Positions 1 to 11,229 of a stretch of 64,000 nt of DNA are shown piece by piece. Each line of letters opens with the position of its first letter. The first letter of the stretch is position 1. The notes under the pieces are model-generated. The model had not been told where the DNA came from and did not search any database. It was given only the letters and a program-made list of their open reading frames with translations. The stretch is from Rallus limicola (Eukaryota; Chordata; Aves; Gruiformes; Rallidae): contig JAKCOZ010000005.1 in assembly GCA_022605955.1 (NCBI GenBank), positions 29,569,450-29,633,449 on the forward strand. The letters are read 5' to 3'. Position numbers and translations under genes: made by a program.

Positions 1-104
1 CCTAAGCCTCTCAATATATATTTTCTCCCATGTCCAACTACAAAGGAGAGTGATAGACCAACTTCAATGGGTGTCTAGCCTCCAGCCAGGGCTAAACCAC
101 CATA
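1..104 (+). mobile_element. 3' tail of an avian ERV LTR (cut by window edge)
   Basis: The first ~104 bases match the last ~100 bases of the LTR that ends at 1225. Both have a short TATATTTTC-type stretch, then a purine-rich GAGAGTGATAGA-type stretch, then CCTCCAGCCAGG and a terminal ACCACCATA (ACCCCCACA in the other copy). It is therefore the end of a separate copy of the same LTR family in the same orientation, with its 5' part outside the window. The next LTR starts immediately, with no internal retroviral sequence between them. The match is seen in the sequence; the family (avian ERV, ERVL/ERVK not settled) is from memory. Confidence 0.75.
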
Positions 105-243
105 GGTTTGCATGGAAAGGTTCTAGTGGAGGAGGAGGGCTGCAGGGGTGACTTCTGCAAGAAGTTGCTAGAAGCTTCCCCTAGGTCTGACAGAGCCAAT
201 ACCTGCACACTCAAGGGTGGACCTGCCACTGACCAAGGCCAAA

Positions 244-288
244 CCAATCAGCAACAGTCATAGCACCTCTGTGATAACATATTTAAGA
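244..288 (+). promoter_or_regulatory. Relic LTR promoter: CCAAT box and TATA-like box
   Basis: CCAAT at 244-248 and CATATTTAAG at 279-288 lie about 30 bases apart in the 5' third of the LTR. This is the expected order for a U3 promoter. The truncated relative at 3387-3786 has a decayed box at the matching place (ACATAGTTAA), so the element is ancestral to the family. No evidence of current activity. Confidence 0.45.
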
Positions 289-943
289 GGGGAAAAAAAA
301 AACCCAGTCAGACATTTTTTGTCACCAGAGAAAGGAGTGTAAGAAACTTTGCAAACACCAAGACTGGTTAATAAGGAGAGGGAGGAGGTGCTCCAGGTGC
401 CAGATTAGAGATTCCCTGTAGTCTATGGACATGACCACAGTGAAGCAGGTTGTCCCCCTGCAGACCATGGAAAATGATGGGGAGTAGGGAATCCATTTAC
501 AGCCCATGGAGAACCCCATGGTGAAACAGGTGGAGACACCTGAAGGATGCTGTGAGCTGGTCGGAACCCTGCTCTGGAGTAAAATCCTGGCAGGACCTGC
601 AGCTCTTATAGGGAGAAACCAAAACTGGAGAAAGTTTACTGGTGGGACCTATGACCCCATGGGGAACCGTGCCAGAACAATCTGTTCCTGAGGGTCTGCA
701 CTCCATGGAAGCCACACTAGGGCAGTTTGTGAAGAACTGAAGCCCCTGTGGGAAGGACTCACATTGAAGATGTTCACAGAGGGCTGTCTCCTGTGACAGA
801 GACCCCATGCTAGAGCAGGGGAAGAGTGTGAGGAGTCCTCCCCCTTAGGAGGAAGGAGTGGCAGAGACAACACGTGATAAACTGACCACAACCCCTTTCC
901 CCAATCCCTGTGTTGATTGGGGTGACAAGGTAGAAAATTTGGC

Positions 944-949
944 AATAAA
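944..949 (+). terminator. LTR polyadenylation signal AATAAA
   Basis: An exact AATAAA lies about 660 bases after the TATA-like box of the LTR and is followed by G/T-rich sequence. In a retroviral LTR this would sit near the R/U5 border and serve as the 3'-processing signal. Assigned by position; function not shown. Confidence 0.45.
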
Positions 950-1225
950 GTTGAGCCCAGGAAGAAGGGAGATGTGAATGGGATGTGTTCTAAGGTTTGT
1001 TTTTATTTCTTATCATCCTACTCTATGTTGATTGGGTAACAAATTAGATGCAATTTTTTTTCATGTTGAGTTTATTTTGCCTATGACATTAATTGCTGAA
1101 TGATCTCTCCCTGTCCCTATCTCACCCTGTAAGACTTACATTATTTATTTTCTGTCTAGCAGAGGAGGGGAGTGGTAGAATGGATTTGGTGGGCATCTGG
1201 CCTCCAGCCAGGATTAACCCCCACA

Positions 1226-2176
1226 GAGAGTGCTGCAAAGAATAAAATGATGGCTTTCAAGAGTGAATAAAATAATGGAGGGATATAAAATACTCTAAAT
1301 ATTCATCATAATTAATTGCTTATTCTATGCATGCACATGTAAATAGATGTTCTTATCAATTTTGACATTTTCATCTATCTTGATATGTAATTTTTCATGG
1401 TAGTATTTAATATAAAATTATTCTGTCTAGTAAACTGAAATCATAGCTTCCAAGACTGTGATGGCTTATGTCATGGCAAAAAGACATATACCAACATGAG
1501 TAACCATCTTTGTATGTATATTTGACTCTGCTTTATTAGCTTTATTAGCACAGAGGTAAGGATACCATCCATTTCAATACTCAGAGCAACCATGGTAAAA
1601 ATTTATAATAGGCTATACATGTTCTACCATCTACATAGATTACTTTGATTCTCAAAATACGCTGTTGAACACAACAGTAATTTTTGTCACCAAACGCCTT
1701 TGAAATACAGAGAAAAATTGCACAGAACAAATTCTAACTGAATTAAGTGTAAAAAGAACATCAGTTGCTGGTAGATATGGTACTGTTACCATTACCATGT
1801 AGGAAGATAACAAAGGATCAACAGTAACAAAAAACTCCATATGACCATAAAGTCTGAGACTTCTTTGCAACTCTAGCTATCACAAACAGGGATGCTGATT
1901 GTGTTGTTGGAATGAGGAAAGATATATGTACTCAGACAACTGTGATTTCCGTACCCAAGTGAGTCATAATTTATTGTAGTCAAAGAAACATGTGCATTTC
2001 TATTAACATTTTAAGCTCACCAGTAGCTTAGGTCATTATATTACCCTCATATGAGTTTTTATATGTTGTTCTATTAAAGCTAAAGGAATTCAACCCTTGG
2101 GGAATTGCTTATTTTAACTCTTACACAAGTTTAGTCAGATAGTGGCTAATTTTGCAGATTACAAAATACAGTACAA
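1226..2176. other. No gene seen; A+T-rich single-copy DNA
   Basis: Between the LTR and the pyrimidine tract I see only ordinary A+T-rich sequence. The only open frame of note (about 70 codons, minus strand, 1652-1870) has no recognisable domain or splice context. Confidence 0.5.
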
Positions 2177-2244
2177 CTTTTTCTCCGTCCCTCCCTCCCT
2201 CCCTCACTTCCTCCCTTCCTCCTTCCTTCCCTCCTTTTTTTTTT
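2177..2244. repeat. Pyrimidine tract (CCCT/CCTT)n then T run
   Basis: A 68-base all-pyrimidine stretch apart from two isolated bases (G at 2187, A in CTCAC). At 2189-2203 the plus strand reads four CCC blocks separated by single T bases, so the minus strand has four GGG blocks with one-base loops, a classic G-quadruplex pattern. The tract ends in about ten T bases. Confidence 0.9.
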
Positions 2245-2875
2245 ATGGAGAACAATGTAAGTCTCCTAATGCCTTTCAGTAGTAAATAAATTGGCAAAAG
2301 TTCTCCAAAGTGAAAGCAATGTTCAATATATTCTGCTGAATGTTAAAATATTCAAACTTAAATATCTCCTGTGAGAGTTCTTATGAGAGATGTGCACCAG
2401 AATAACATTTTTTTTAATACTTTTGGGTCATAAGGGGGTTCAACTCACTGCCTTGAGGCTATGAGATAGCTTAAGGCAGTCTTACTTTACTATCTATTAA
2501 TTCAGGTACTGAGTTACTTGTAATGGGCAGAGAGATAGAAGTCTTATATTTTGCCAGGAAAAAAAAGTATTCTTACTGAAGCTAATATTTGCACAGAAAA
2601 CCAGTTTCAACAAATTGACATATTCCTAATAAAAGACTAGAGGGAGAGGAGATGGTGTTTGTAGGAAAGAGAAAATTGTCAAACAGATGTGATCACAATC
2701 TGGGCTCCAAACAGAATGACAGAATTTGTCCACCAGATGATAGAATATTAATCTAACAGGACTTAGAGCAGTCTTACTGGCAAAAGACCATTTTTTGTAT
2801 GAACTTTGTCCCAGGCTGACAACTTCTTTGATTCAAATAAATTTTTTTTAGAAAATCAGTATTTCCTCTCATTTA

Positions 2876-2928
2876 CAGTTGGACTCAATGATCTTAAGCA
2901 TCTTTCCCAACCTACGTGATTCTATGAC
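2876..2928 (+). mobile_element. CR1 LINE 3' end, short and old
   Basis: Sequence resembling the last ~50 bases of avian CR1: a GTTGGACTCAATGATCTTAA start, a decayed TCTTTCCCAACCT box (usually CCCTTCCAACC) and a GTGATTCTATGA end. CR1 copies are usually cut at the 5' side, and this one keeps only the tail. Orientation is plus, because the ATTCTATG-type terminal repeat is on the right. Confidence 0.8.
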
Positions 2929-3280
2929 TAAATTATTTGTTATAACCTGAGGTTATGTTAAATAATCAGAAACTTGGTAAAAACAGAAAAATTGACAGAA
3001 TACTAAAAACCACATGCAAAGGAGCAAAACATTTCAGAAAATTTACTTCAGAAACTTCAGTATTTAATAAGGTAAGTAAATAACAGTATTAACACTGCAG
3101 AGCCTTCCTACACATGACATATCAGAACTAATTAGGATTTAGTACTAACTTTTTATTGTTAACTTCCATGCTGTGGGCTAGAAGGAATCAAATTTTTAAG
3201 TAAACAAGATTCATAGCCACCACTAACACTGCCATAATTGGATAGATGTAAAGTTAATAGTAAGTGTTTAGAAGGATGCT

Positions 3281-3355
3281 GTGTATATTTGTGTATGTGT
3301 GTGTATATTATACACATGGATGCGTACCCATACAGACATACATATGTGTGTATAT
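3281..3355. repeat. Interrupted TG/TA-rich microsatellite
   Basis: Alternating purine-pyrimidine sequence made of GTGTATAT, GTGTATGTGTGTGTATA and ACATACATATGTGTGTATA blocks. It lies just upstream of the truncated LTR that starts at 3387. Confidence 0.8.
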
Positions 3356-3386
3356 TTTTGTGCTTTTACTATTGTTTTGTGCACTG

Positions 3387-3786
3387 TGTTTCCATGGGAA
3401 GGTTTTAAGCAGGGGGAAGATGCAGGTGTGGCTTCTGTGAGAAACTGCAAGAATCTTCCCCTATGTCTGATACAGCCAATGCCAGCTGGCTCCAAGAAAG
3501 ACCTGCAGGCCGAGGCTGAGCCCATCAGCCATAGTGCTAGCACCTGTGGGATAACATAGTTAATAAAGGGGAAAAAAATTGCCACACAACAGCAGCCAGA
3601 GGAGAGGAGAGGGATGTGAGAGAAAAAACTCTGCAGACAACCACAGTCAGAGAAGCTGGAGGGGTGGGGGTGACAGACACGGACGGACACGCAGGGAGGG
3701 TGCTCCATATGCCAAAGTAGATTCCCCCTGCAGCCCATGGAGAAGAAAGTGATGAGGCAGACTGTTTACCTGCAGCAGGAGGGAAC
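3387..3786 (+). mobile_element. Truncated ERV LTR, 5' part only
   Basis: Starts TGTTTCCATGGGAAGG and follows the LTR at 105-1225 through its first ~400 bases: the GCCAATGCCAGC block, the decayed TATA region near 3555, an A run, CTCTGCAGAC, and GGTGCTCCA leading to CCTGCAGCCCATGG. Similarity is lost near 3786, so about two thirds of the LTR, including the polyadenylation signal, is missing. The A-run/GCAGCCAGAGG region seems longer than in the other copy, pointing to a different subfamily. The 3' breakpoint is approximate. Confidence 0.75.
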
Positions 3787-6084
3787 TAGGTAACTGTTTT
3801 AGCCAACATGATGAAGTACCACTGACCCAGTGCCACAAGCAAGCAAGAGATATCACTCTAGCACCTATTAACTAGGACATGTTGCTAAAGAGTTGGGATG
3901 CACATCTGTACTTGCATGTATGAACTTCTTTTTTTTCAGAACAGTTTGGTTATGCTCTCGGTCTCTGAGTTCTATGTCTATTTCTGTAAAAGAGCAGAAA
4001 TGCAATAAGGTTGAAAGACTCTGCCATCCCCTTTGATCTGTTAATCTGCTTGTCTATCACAGGTCCCAGAGCTGTGATGTATGTTTGAAACTCCTTAGTT
4101 TGAGGAGGACACATAATCCTGCACTCTCCCTTTTGAGTGCCTAAGGAATTCCCTGAAAGCCTACAGAGATTTCTAGCAAAACAGATACATACTTCCTGTG
4201 TTGGCTAATACTCAAGGATGACAATATCTGGACAGAAGAGTGCAAAGTTCCTAAACTACATTTATACACCACTTTAGACATCCAGTGGATCTGACTCAGA
4301 TGAATCAAGAGTTGCTATTCTTGTTGTCACCTAAAGAAGAAATTTGAAAGAGTTTTGATTGCTATTTCCTCCCCTCTAGTATTTTGTTTTGTAAACAAAA
4401 CCCTCTGCTATATTTTTATTCCTGTCTCCAGTACAACAGCAGTTATCAGTAATTCTAGAGGCAGATGTTTGTTTGCTGTAAATCAGTTTATGATTTTATA
4501 GAAACATGGTGATCTACACAGCCTGAGGTTTTTTCCTTCCTTGGTGTATCTCTGAGTTGTACTAGAAATAAGAAACAGAAAACAGCAGAGAAACAAAATC
4601 CTTAGCACAAGGAAGAGAGTGAAAAGGATTTGCTGTGATGAATCTCTAAGAATTTAGTGTAGATTCAGTAATTCTGGAGATAAAAGAAGTGACTACAAAA
4701 GATTTGTTTTCTTTTAATTTACATAATATATTTATTATTCTTAAGCCATTCAGACAGAGATGCCTTACAGACTCATTTGAGGACTCAGAAGGGAAGATAC
4801 CAATGTCATTTTCACAATATTTTTTTTAATTAAGTTTTTCTATAAATGGCATGTAAACCATTAACGCTTCTCAGCACACAAGACACGAACAGGGTCCTGA
4901 ACCTGCTGTAACACTTGGAAAGCATTTTAGAAAAGCAGAAAATTTTAATTATTAAAAGGTTACATGGGTGGTTCTGCTCTGTTTGTCCATAACACTCTCA
5001 ATATGGTGTGATTGTCTCTGCATTCTAACACCCAGCAGCAGCAGCAAACTGTGCCGCTAACACACTAAACCAGGGTGTTTTCCAGCAGTCAGCTAATTGC
5101 AAAATTGTAATAAAGTGTAAAGCATGTATTATGGCCCCATATGATTCCAGCTTATGCCAGCACATCCCTTGCTGCTTCCTGATTTGTTACATTTCTCCTT
5201 CCACGGCTGTTAGTATTCATAAACTGATCTCACACATACTGGTATTTTAGTCAGTTTGAATGTCCTTTTACATGAAATGAGCACAGTATTTCATAGCTAA
5301 TCATCTTTCCTTGTATATGCTTTAATGTTAATATATGTTCCAGTGATTATAGAATGCCCAATCATAATGATAAAGGGTTGAACATAGCCTATAATTTATA
5401 GAAGCTATATTACCATCTGGAAAAATCCTTCAATAGTCTGTGCTGTATTATCTGTTACCATGACCGCCCTCACAATAGCTGCTTGGTTGCAGTTCTTTAA
5501 CTCTGGAAGCTTAAAGTTAAGCATTATAATTCCAGCATTCCCTGATGAAGTAAATGAGTATCCAAATGAAGAATTCTCAAGTCACAGCTAAAGAAGTAGT
5601 TATCCTTTCACAATAAAATACAGTAACAATTTTATACACTCAGCAAGAATTTATGTAGGCAAAATGCAGCATAAAGGAGCAAAATAATGAGCCAGAGATG
5701 AAATTTATCCAGAACAGAACTGAACATCTTCCTCTGACAGAGAAAGATGAGGCTGTTCCTGACCACAAATTACATACATTTTTTATTGTATAATTTTGAA
5801 CTGACTCAGGGGAAGCTGCTACTCACCATGTTACCAAATCTATTCCAGCTGCAACTACTTATTACTCAGATTCACAACCTCAAAGTGAAGTACTGACGCA
5901 GTCATGGCCTTCCAAACTTGCAAAAGCTGGAGAGACTGTAGTATATGGTTGTGCTGCAGCAATACCTAGCTGAATTTGCTACTCAACAGGAGTAATTTTT
6001 TTTTCCATATCTTTCCAATAGGTTTGAACTAATCCGTCTTACTCATATTCAGTAAAAGACCTGTGTTGCATCCAGCCTTTTCCA
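3787..6084. other. No gene seen; possible conserved non-coding block near 5030-5230
   Basis: No recognisable gene or repeat. The stretch at about 5030-5230 differs from its surroundings: less homopolymer, dense with short motifs (CAGCAGCAGCAGC, CAGCTAATTGCAAAATTG, GTGTAAAGCATG, CCCCATATG). That texture is common in vertebrate conserved non-coding elements. This is inference from texture; no alignment was made. Confidence 0.3.
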
Positions 6085-6449
6085 CACTAGTCTAGAGATT
6101 TGTGTTTGTCTTGGGAAGACAAAGGCCGTCACTCCGAACCCCACTGCTTCCCGCACCCCCTCATCTTTCCTCTTCCACAAGCCCCTTATAAGCTGAGCAT
6201 GATGTCATATGGTATGGAATATCCCCTTGGGGTCAGTTGGAGTCAACTGTCTTGGCTGTGTCCCCTCCCAGTGTCTTGTGCACACACACCAGCAATCCTG
6301 CTGGTGGGGGAGTTTGAGAAGCAGAAAAGGCCTTGGCTCTGTGTAAACACTGTTCAGCAGTAACAAAAGACTGTTTTCATCCCAAATCCCAAACATAGGC
6401 CCACACTAGCTTTTATGAAGAAAATTAACTCTTAGCTGAAACCAGGACA
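6085..6449 (-). mobile_element. ERVL-like LTR, minus strand, 3' part uncertain
   Basis: Read on the minus strand, this starts TGTCCTGGTTTCAGCT at 6449, the same start as the LTR at 36510-36940, and shares the GTTAATTTTCTTC block that follows. It then has sequence typical of avian ERVL-type LTRs: GGCCTTTTCTGCTTCTC, GGAGGGGACACAGCC and CATATGACATCATGCTCAGC. A TATA-like CTTATAAG lies at 6185-6192, and a CRE-like TGATGTCA lies upstream of it in the minus sense. The low-coordinate end fades between 6065 and 6110, and no target-site duplication was found there. Family identity is from memory of avian ERVL LTRs. Confidence 0.75.
6185..6208 (-). promoter_or_regulatory. Relic LTR promoter: TATA-like box and CRE-like site
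   Basis: CTTATAAG at 6185-6192 and TGATGTCA close by (about 6201-6208) lie where an LTR promoter is expected for minus-strand transcription. Together with the CCATATGACATCA context this is a typical U3 core. Current activity unknown. Confidence 0.4.
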
Positions 6450-9118
6450 TTATATCAAGTGAAACATTTTCAAACTGCTTACATACTATCTTCAAGAACA
6501 ACTTCTTCACCTTTGTTCACATCCTTATCTAATTTAACTGACCTTGAGAGCCCGAGTATGTCGATCTGCTTAATCAAGAATTGGCAAATATTATAAATGA
6601 CACAGACCCCAAATGTACTAAATCTATCCCATTGACATCTTATTCACCTTCCTGTACTGAAGAGCACTGGAGCTTGAAAATAACCCTGAAGAAATTGCAC
6701 AAGTGATAGGAAGCGGGTATTACTACTATTCATTTTGGCATATTGTATAGAACAATAATATTGATTTGTGTACCATGATTATGAAAAAAGCCTGCCTTTT
6801 ACTCAGAATATACTTGGAATTTGAGACAACAGAAGAAAAGACTTTTTTCCCTCCTGCTTGGGATATGGTACTGCAACTTTACAGCAAACTTAACATCTTC
6901 ATGTTGTGATAATTTTGATATATTTTGCACTTACAAATTATTGGGAAGCTTTGCAGCACTTTACTAAGGCAAGCAGTGCCATCATTTTTTAAGAACTTCA
7001 CAAGAAAATACATAAAGCACATGGAAATTGGGTAAGACCAACTCTTATTCAAGTGGCCATTTCACTCAATCATCTTTCCTGGCATTATGGTCCTGAAGTA
7101 CTTTGGATCTATGAAAATCTAATTTATTTTTAGTGCAGTGTATAGTTTCACCTTATTGAGAAATCTATAGGGTGGAGTAATAAAGAAATGCATAGTGCAA
7201 TGTAACTCTTGTTTGTAATACAGAAATGTGAGTACCATATCATTCATAGTTTATGCACAGTTTTGTTGGAAGGCAGTCTGAAGAGTCATAGTTTTCACTC
7301 AGTCTTCAGAGGAAGCTGGATATGTTTATTGCACTTTTTAATTAAGTTCTCCATCTCCATTTTAAAGCAATTAGCATGTTTTTGTACTATTCTATTACTT
7401 GCAAAATCAATCAAAGAAGTCTTTCATTATTTTCCCTTTTTTTAAGCCAGAAACGTTTTCTGCAAGGAAAACAAAGAGAAGTTCAGTCTCTTTTGTTTTG
7501 CCTTCTTTCTTTCACAGGCTATTCTTTGTCCACTTAAAACCTGTTTTGATTTTTTTTTTCCCCCATGGAAAATTGACATGTTTTTTCTCTGAGGAAGCTG
7601 AGCTGAATTTTACTTCCTCAGTGAAAGGCAGTCAATAATTACTTTCTACAAAAAGAGTAATACCCCCATCACACTTTACAGGCAAAATTAAAAAGACTAG
7701 ATATGTTTTCCATTAGCTATTTTGATTACCGTAATTTGTCATATACAGCCTGAAAAATCTCATTAAATGCATAGAAAGAACTGGTCCCTGTAGATATTTC
7801 ACAGTAAGCTAAGTCTGGTGAATTGCAAAACCAGTACTTGATGGCTAAGCTGAACTAAAGTAGAAGCAGACACCAAAAACCCAAGCTTAGATTGTCACTG
7901 ATGTTCTATCAGTACCTTAGTTTTGATCTTACCACTCTCCATATTACTAACAGTAAATGAGCAAAAATAGGTCAGTTTTGGTCAGCACAAGTTCTTACCT
8001 AAGCATCTACAGCCTAGAGTTTCCTATGTTTATGGTCCTGTGTGGCTTAACCTGGTAACTGCTCTCAGAGAAAGCCTAAACTGTAGAGTTCCCCACAGCA
8101 TGAAGCTGGTGCTGCTGCTTTTTAAAATTGATGATTCACATATATAATAATTTACTGGTTAGATGGCACATTGTAATGAAACTAAGTCATCCCTCTGTGT
8201 GTCCTCCCACACACACACACACCCTGCCCCCTTCCATGTCCTAAATGTATCCAATTATCTCTTCCTGCTGATGGGGACTCTTACTTTAGGGGAACTGAAT
8301 AGTGGCTGTTGCCTCAGAGACCAAAGAGTTCTTGAAACAAAGTCAGACTTCTGGTCCTGGACTTCTCATAATCATTATACTAGAGAACTCTATGTGTCTT
8401 ACCGATTGTTTCAAGAACAATAGATCTTGCATGCACGCCTGAACAATTAACATCACCAAGTCCTTGTAAGGCAGAGTGGAAAGGACATTTTGTGACCAAG
8501 AACTTAAGAGCAACCTTCTCTGGAGAAGACATTTGCCCTCGGAATGAAGTCTACCTTTTTGTGCACAGCTAGCAGTGGAAAACTCCCTGGATAACTTGGT
8601 CATTTGTATACAGTTCTGAAACACCCAATTCTCCTCCCCACACTGGGATTCCAGAAACTTCATAGTAATTTCTACATTTTTGCGTCGGAGACTAAACCTC
8701 TAGAAGGTATAAACAATTCAGCATCATGATAAATGCAATTCTCTATGTCTTTTAGACCATGGGGTTTTCTAATCCGTGACTATATGTGTTCTTGAGCACC
8801 ATCTAGTGGTGATTTCATGGGCTCCAGGTACACTCCACTACTCCAGATCTTCCCTAATATTAAGGATTTAAAACATGATCATCTCATGCACTGGCTAAAC
8901 TTTTTTCATTTCTGTTGATGCTAGAGAGCCCTGGGCATTGTTTTTTTCCTGACTGTGCAAGGGAGCAAAGAATCCCGGGCTGTTATAATATTTTGCTGGT
9001 CTGTTTTAGGATACCTATTTTGCTAAGAGACGCTTTGCCTGTTATTTTGGCTTTAGGAAAAAATTTTAAATGGTTTAAGGCACAAAAAGAAAAATTAAAA
9101 AAATTACAAACGTTATAA
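6450..9118. other. No gene seen; CA microsatellite and unassigned low-A+T patch
   Basis: Mostly A+T-rich sequence. A (CA)8 run lies at 8208-8223. The patch at about 8270-8660 is less A+T-rich and open on the minus strand for 107 codons, but the translation has no motif I know. It could be an unrecognised old repeat. Confidence 0.4.
8208..8223. repeat. (CA)n microsatellite
   Basis: About eight uninterrupted CA units flanked by C-rich bases. Too short to say whether it is variable. Confidence 0.85.
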
Positions 9119-9234
9119 ATGGGATGGAGCTTTGGGCAACCTGGTCTAGTGAGAGGTATCCCTGCCTGTGGCAGCAGTTGAAACTAGATGATCTTTAAGG
9201 TCCCTTCCAACCTAAACAGTCTGTGATTCTATGG
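9119..9234 (+). mobile_element. CR1 LINE 3' end (about 115 bases)
   Basis: Strong match to the avian CR1 3' end: GGGATGGAGCTTTGGGCAAC, CTGGTCTAGTG, a CCTGCC block, AGATGATCTTTAAGGTCCC, TTCCAACCTAAACAG and a GTGATTCTATGG end. Non-coding 3' part, 5' truncated, plus orientation. The well-kept terminal box suggests a younger copy than that at 2876. Confidence 0.93.
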
Positions 9235-11229
9235 AAGTGGAAATTAAGAGAAGGAAATTCTTTTCCAGAGAAATCACCACAAAAATCTTTGGAACCCATG
9301 ACTAAAATCAGCATTTAAGACTGATCTATAGCTGAGTTTATATACGTTCCCAGCTATGGTCCTCTTTCCAGGTACTTTTCCAGATAAAAATATAAGGTTT
9401 TGAACAAGTTAATATTTTAACTTGTGTCTTTGTTACAGAATCGATGAAGTAGGATACACTGTCTTTGTTTAGTTATTGGTGGTTCTATAATCAAGCTATA
9501 TTTATTTCCCTTTTCTTCTTCTAAAATTTATCAGAAAAATCACTAGAAAATATCAGGGAAAGTAAACCTTAAAAAATCAAATTATTTTATTATACAAGTT
9601 TTCAAGCAGCGACACATTCTAAATTCAACTGCATAGAGCAGGTAGTGTTTGCTGTAGGGACATCCTAAAATGGTCTCTAAGAGTAACATCAAACAAAACC
9701 TTCAAAGCCTCTTGCTTTTCCTTTTATTTAGGCTTCCTTTTGGAAAGGAAGAATATAGCTGGGAGTTGATCAGAACTTGTCATCATTATAACATTCTAAA
9801 TTATGATTTATAGCAAGAATATTTTAATTTTAGGACACTAAAAGTATGTTTGGATACTGTAATTTATCCACATAAATTAGTGAGAGTTTGTTCATGATCT
9901 TCAAGTATATCATTATATCTTTATCTTCCCAAGCGGAGAAAGGTGAACCATGATTTCTCTCTGGAACACCATATAAAGGTCCCCTGTTAGGCAAAACATC
10001 AATATAAAAAGGTGACACCATGTACTACTTTTGGAGTAAAGAGTAAAATTTGAATGAAAAATATGTCTATCAAATTTTTTTAATATATTTTCTGCTGAAA
10101 AGTTCTTTTTTATTGTAGAATTATTTTCTGGGAATAGCTTGCTAATGTGAGGGGAAGATAACAAAAGAGGGATGTTTCCTAGCAATCTATAGAACAAAAG
10201 TTATGATGTGTCAAAGTTCATCATGTCACTGCATGTCTTCTGGGGAAATAGCACAAGTCCTTTGGAATTTTCCTGCACTAAGACTACGGGTGTTTATGGG
10301 ACATATGCACTCACCAGAAATGTCAGAATTTTAATTATTTTTGCACATATCTGCATTATGATTCTATGCATACAGAAACGTCTGGTCCAACTGATGCACT
10401 CTGCTTCTGAATATTATTTATTAGCAAGCACAAAGATATTTCTTGCTTTTACTTCTTTAGTATTTGAAGGGGGTTTTAGCTGATAAGGCAAGCTAAAAGT
10501 GAATTTAAGAAATATATCTATGAGATTTTGCATGCCTTCAAACTTGCTAAAAATGGAGAAGGCAAAAATTTTATTTAAACATTCTTGTACTTAGTAAAAT
10601 TGGTTACATTCAACCAACTTTGGCTCTTCTGGGAGTTAATTCAATACCTGAGAAAGCATGAGTTCTTCCTCTGTTAAGGCTTTGCTGTTTGATGGAAAAC
10701 ATGAAAATTCACATTCTCTAACATGGCCTTTCATTTTGTCATGCCCCTGTTTCAAGAAACAAAGCTCTTAAGTTGCCTAAGTAATTATCAACTTCTGAGT
10801 TCACTATCCTGAGTACTCAGTCTTAGCTAGGCTCCAGCACATTATCATCACTGGTTAGGCTCTCCACTACTCAACAAAAAGAAAAAGCCTGTGAGGAAGA
10901 TGGGATGATATATTGTTTGTCATTAAATGAGAACAAAAAAAATTAAATGAAACAAAAAAACTTGTGCTTAATTTATGAAACATAGAGCTAACAGGATATT
11001 GTGGAAATCATAAGCGTACATAAGTTCAAAAAGTGATTTGAAAGACTCCAAAACTTTTTCAAAGATTGCTAGTTATCAAGTCTGATAAGATGAGACTGTG
11101 TATTGGTTCATACTTCTCTTGAAAGGATCACATATTTTAAAGAAAAATAATCTATTCATTTGCCTGATACTGATTTCAAGAAGAACTGATATTAGTGGAA
11201 GAAACATTTATCCATTGTCTAGTATACAA
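9235..11229. other. No gene seen; A+T-rich DNA
   Basis: No repeat or gene recognised. Open frames at 9830-10021, 9913-10197 (minus) and 10208-10483 (plus) are short, low in complexity and without domains. The patch near 10620-10870 is less A+T-rich and could be conserved, but I see nothing specific. Confidence 0.4.

Larger units (their letters stand above)
105..1225 (+). mobile_element. Near-complete ERV LTR (~1.1 kb), plus strand
   Basis: This is an old endogenous-retrovirus LTR, non-coding. The 5' edge (GGTTTGCATGG; the family normally starts TGTTT, so the first base looks mutated) and the 3' edge (CCACA at 1221-1225) agree with the truncated copy at 3387 and the tail at 1-104. A CCAAT box lies at 244-248, a TATA-like CATATTTAAG at 279-288, and a polyadenylation signal AATAAA at 944-949. 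The middle (about 440-830) is built of degenerate units containing CCATGG and GGAGCAG-like words. Open frames inside it are short and do not look like gag, pol or env. No primer-binding site or internal region follows 1225, so this is a solo-type LTR. Point decay is visible throughout. Family name not assigned. Confidence 0.8.

Noticed and set aside
497..945. Open frames of about 100 codons on the minus strand (and one of 61 on the plus)
   Set aside because: All lie within the LTR at 105-1225. No retroviral protein motif is present and LTRs are normally non-coding.
3268..3738. 156-codon minus-strand open frame
   Set aside because: It lies across a TG-rich tract and antisense to a truncated ERV LTR. 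The translation has microsatellite-derived and LTR-derived residues and no domain.
8343..8663. 107-codon minus-strand frame
   Set aside because: No recognisable domain, start context or splice sites. It may be part of an unidentified old repeat.
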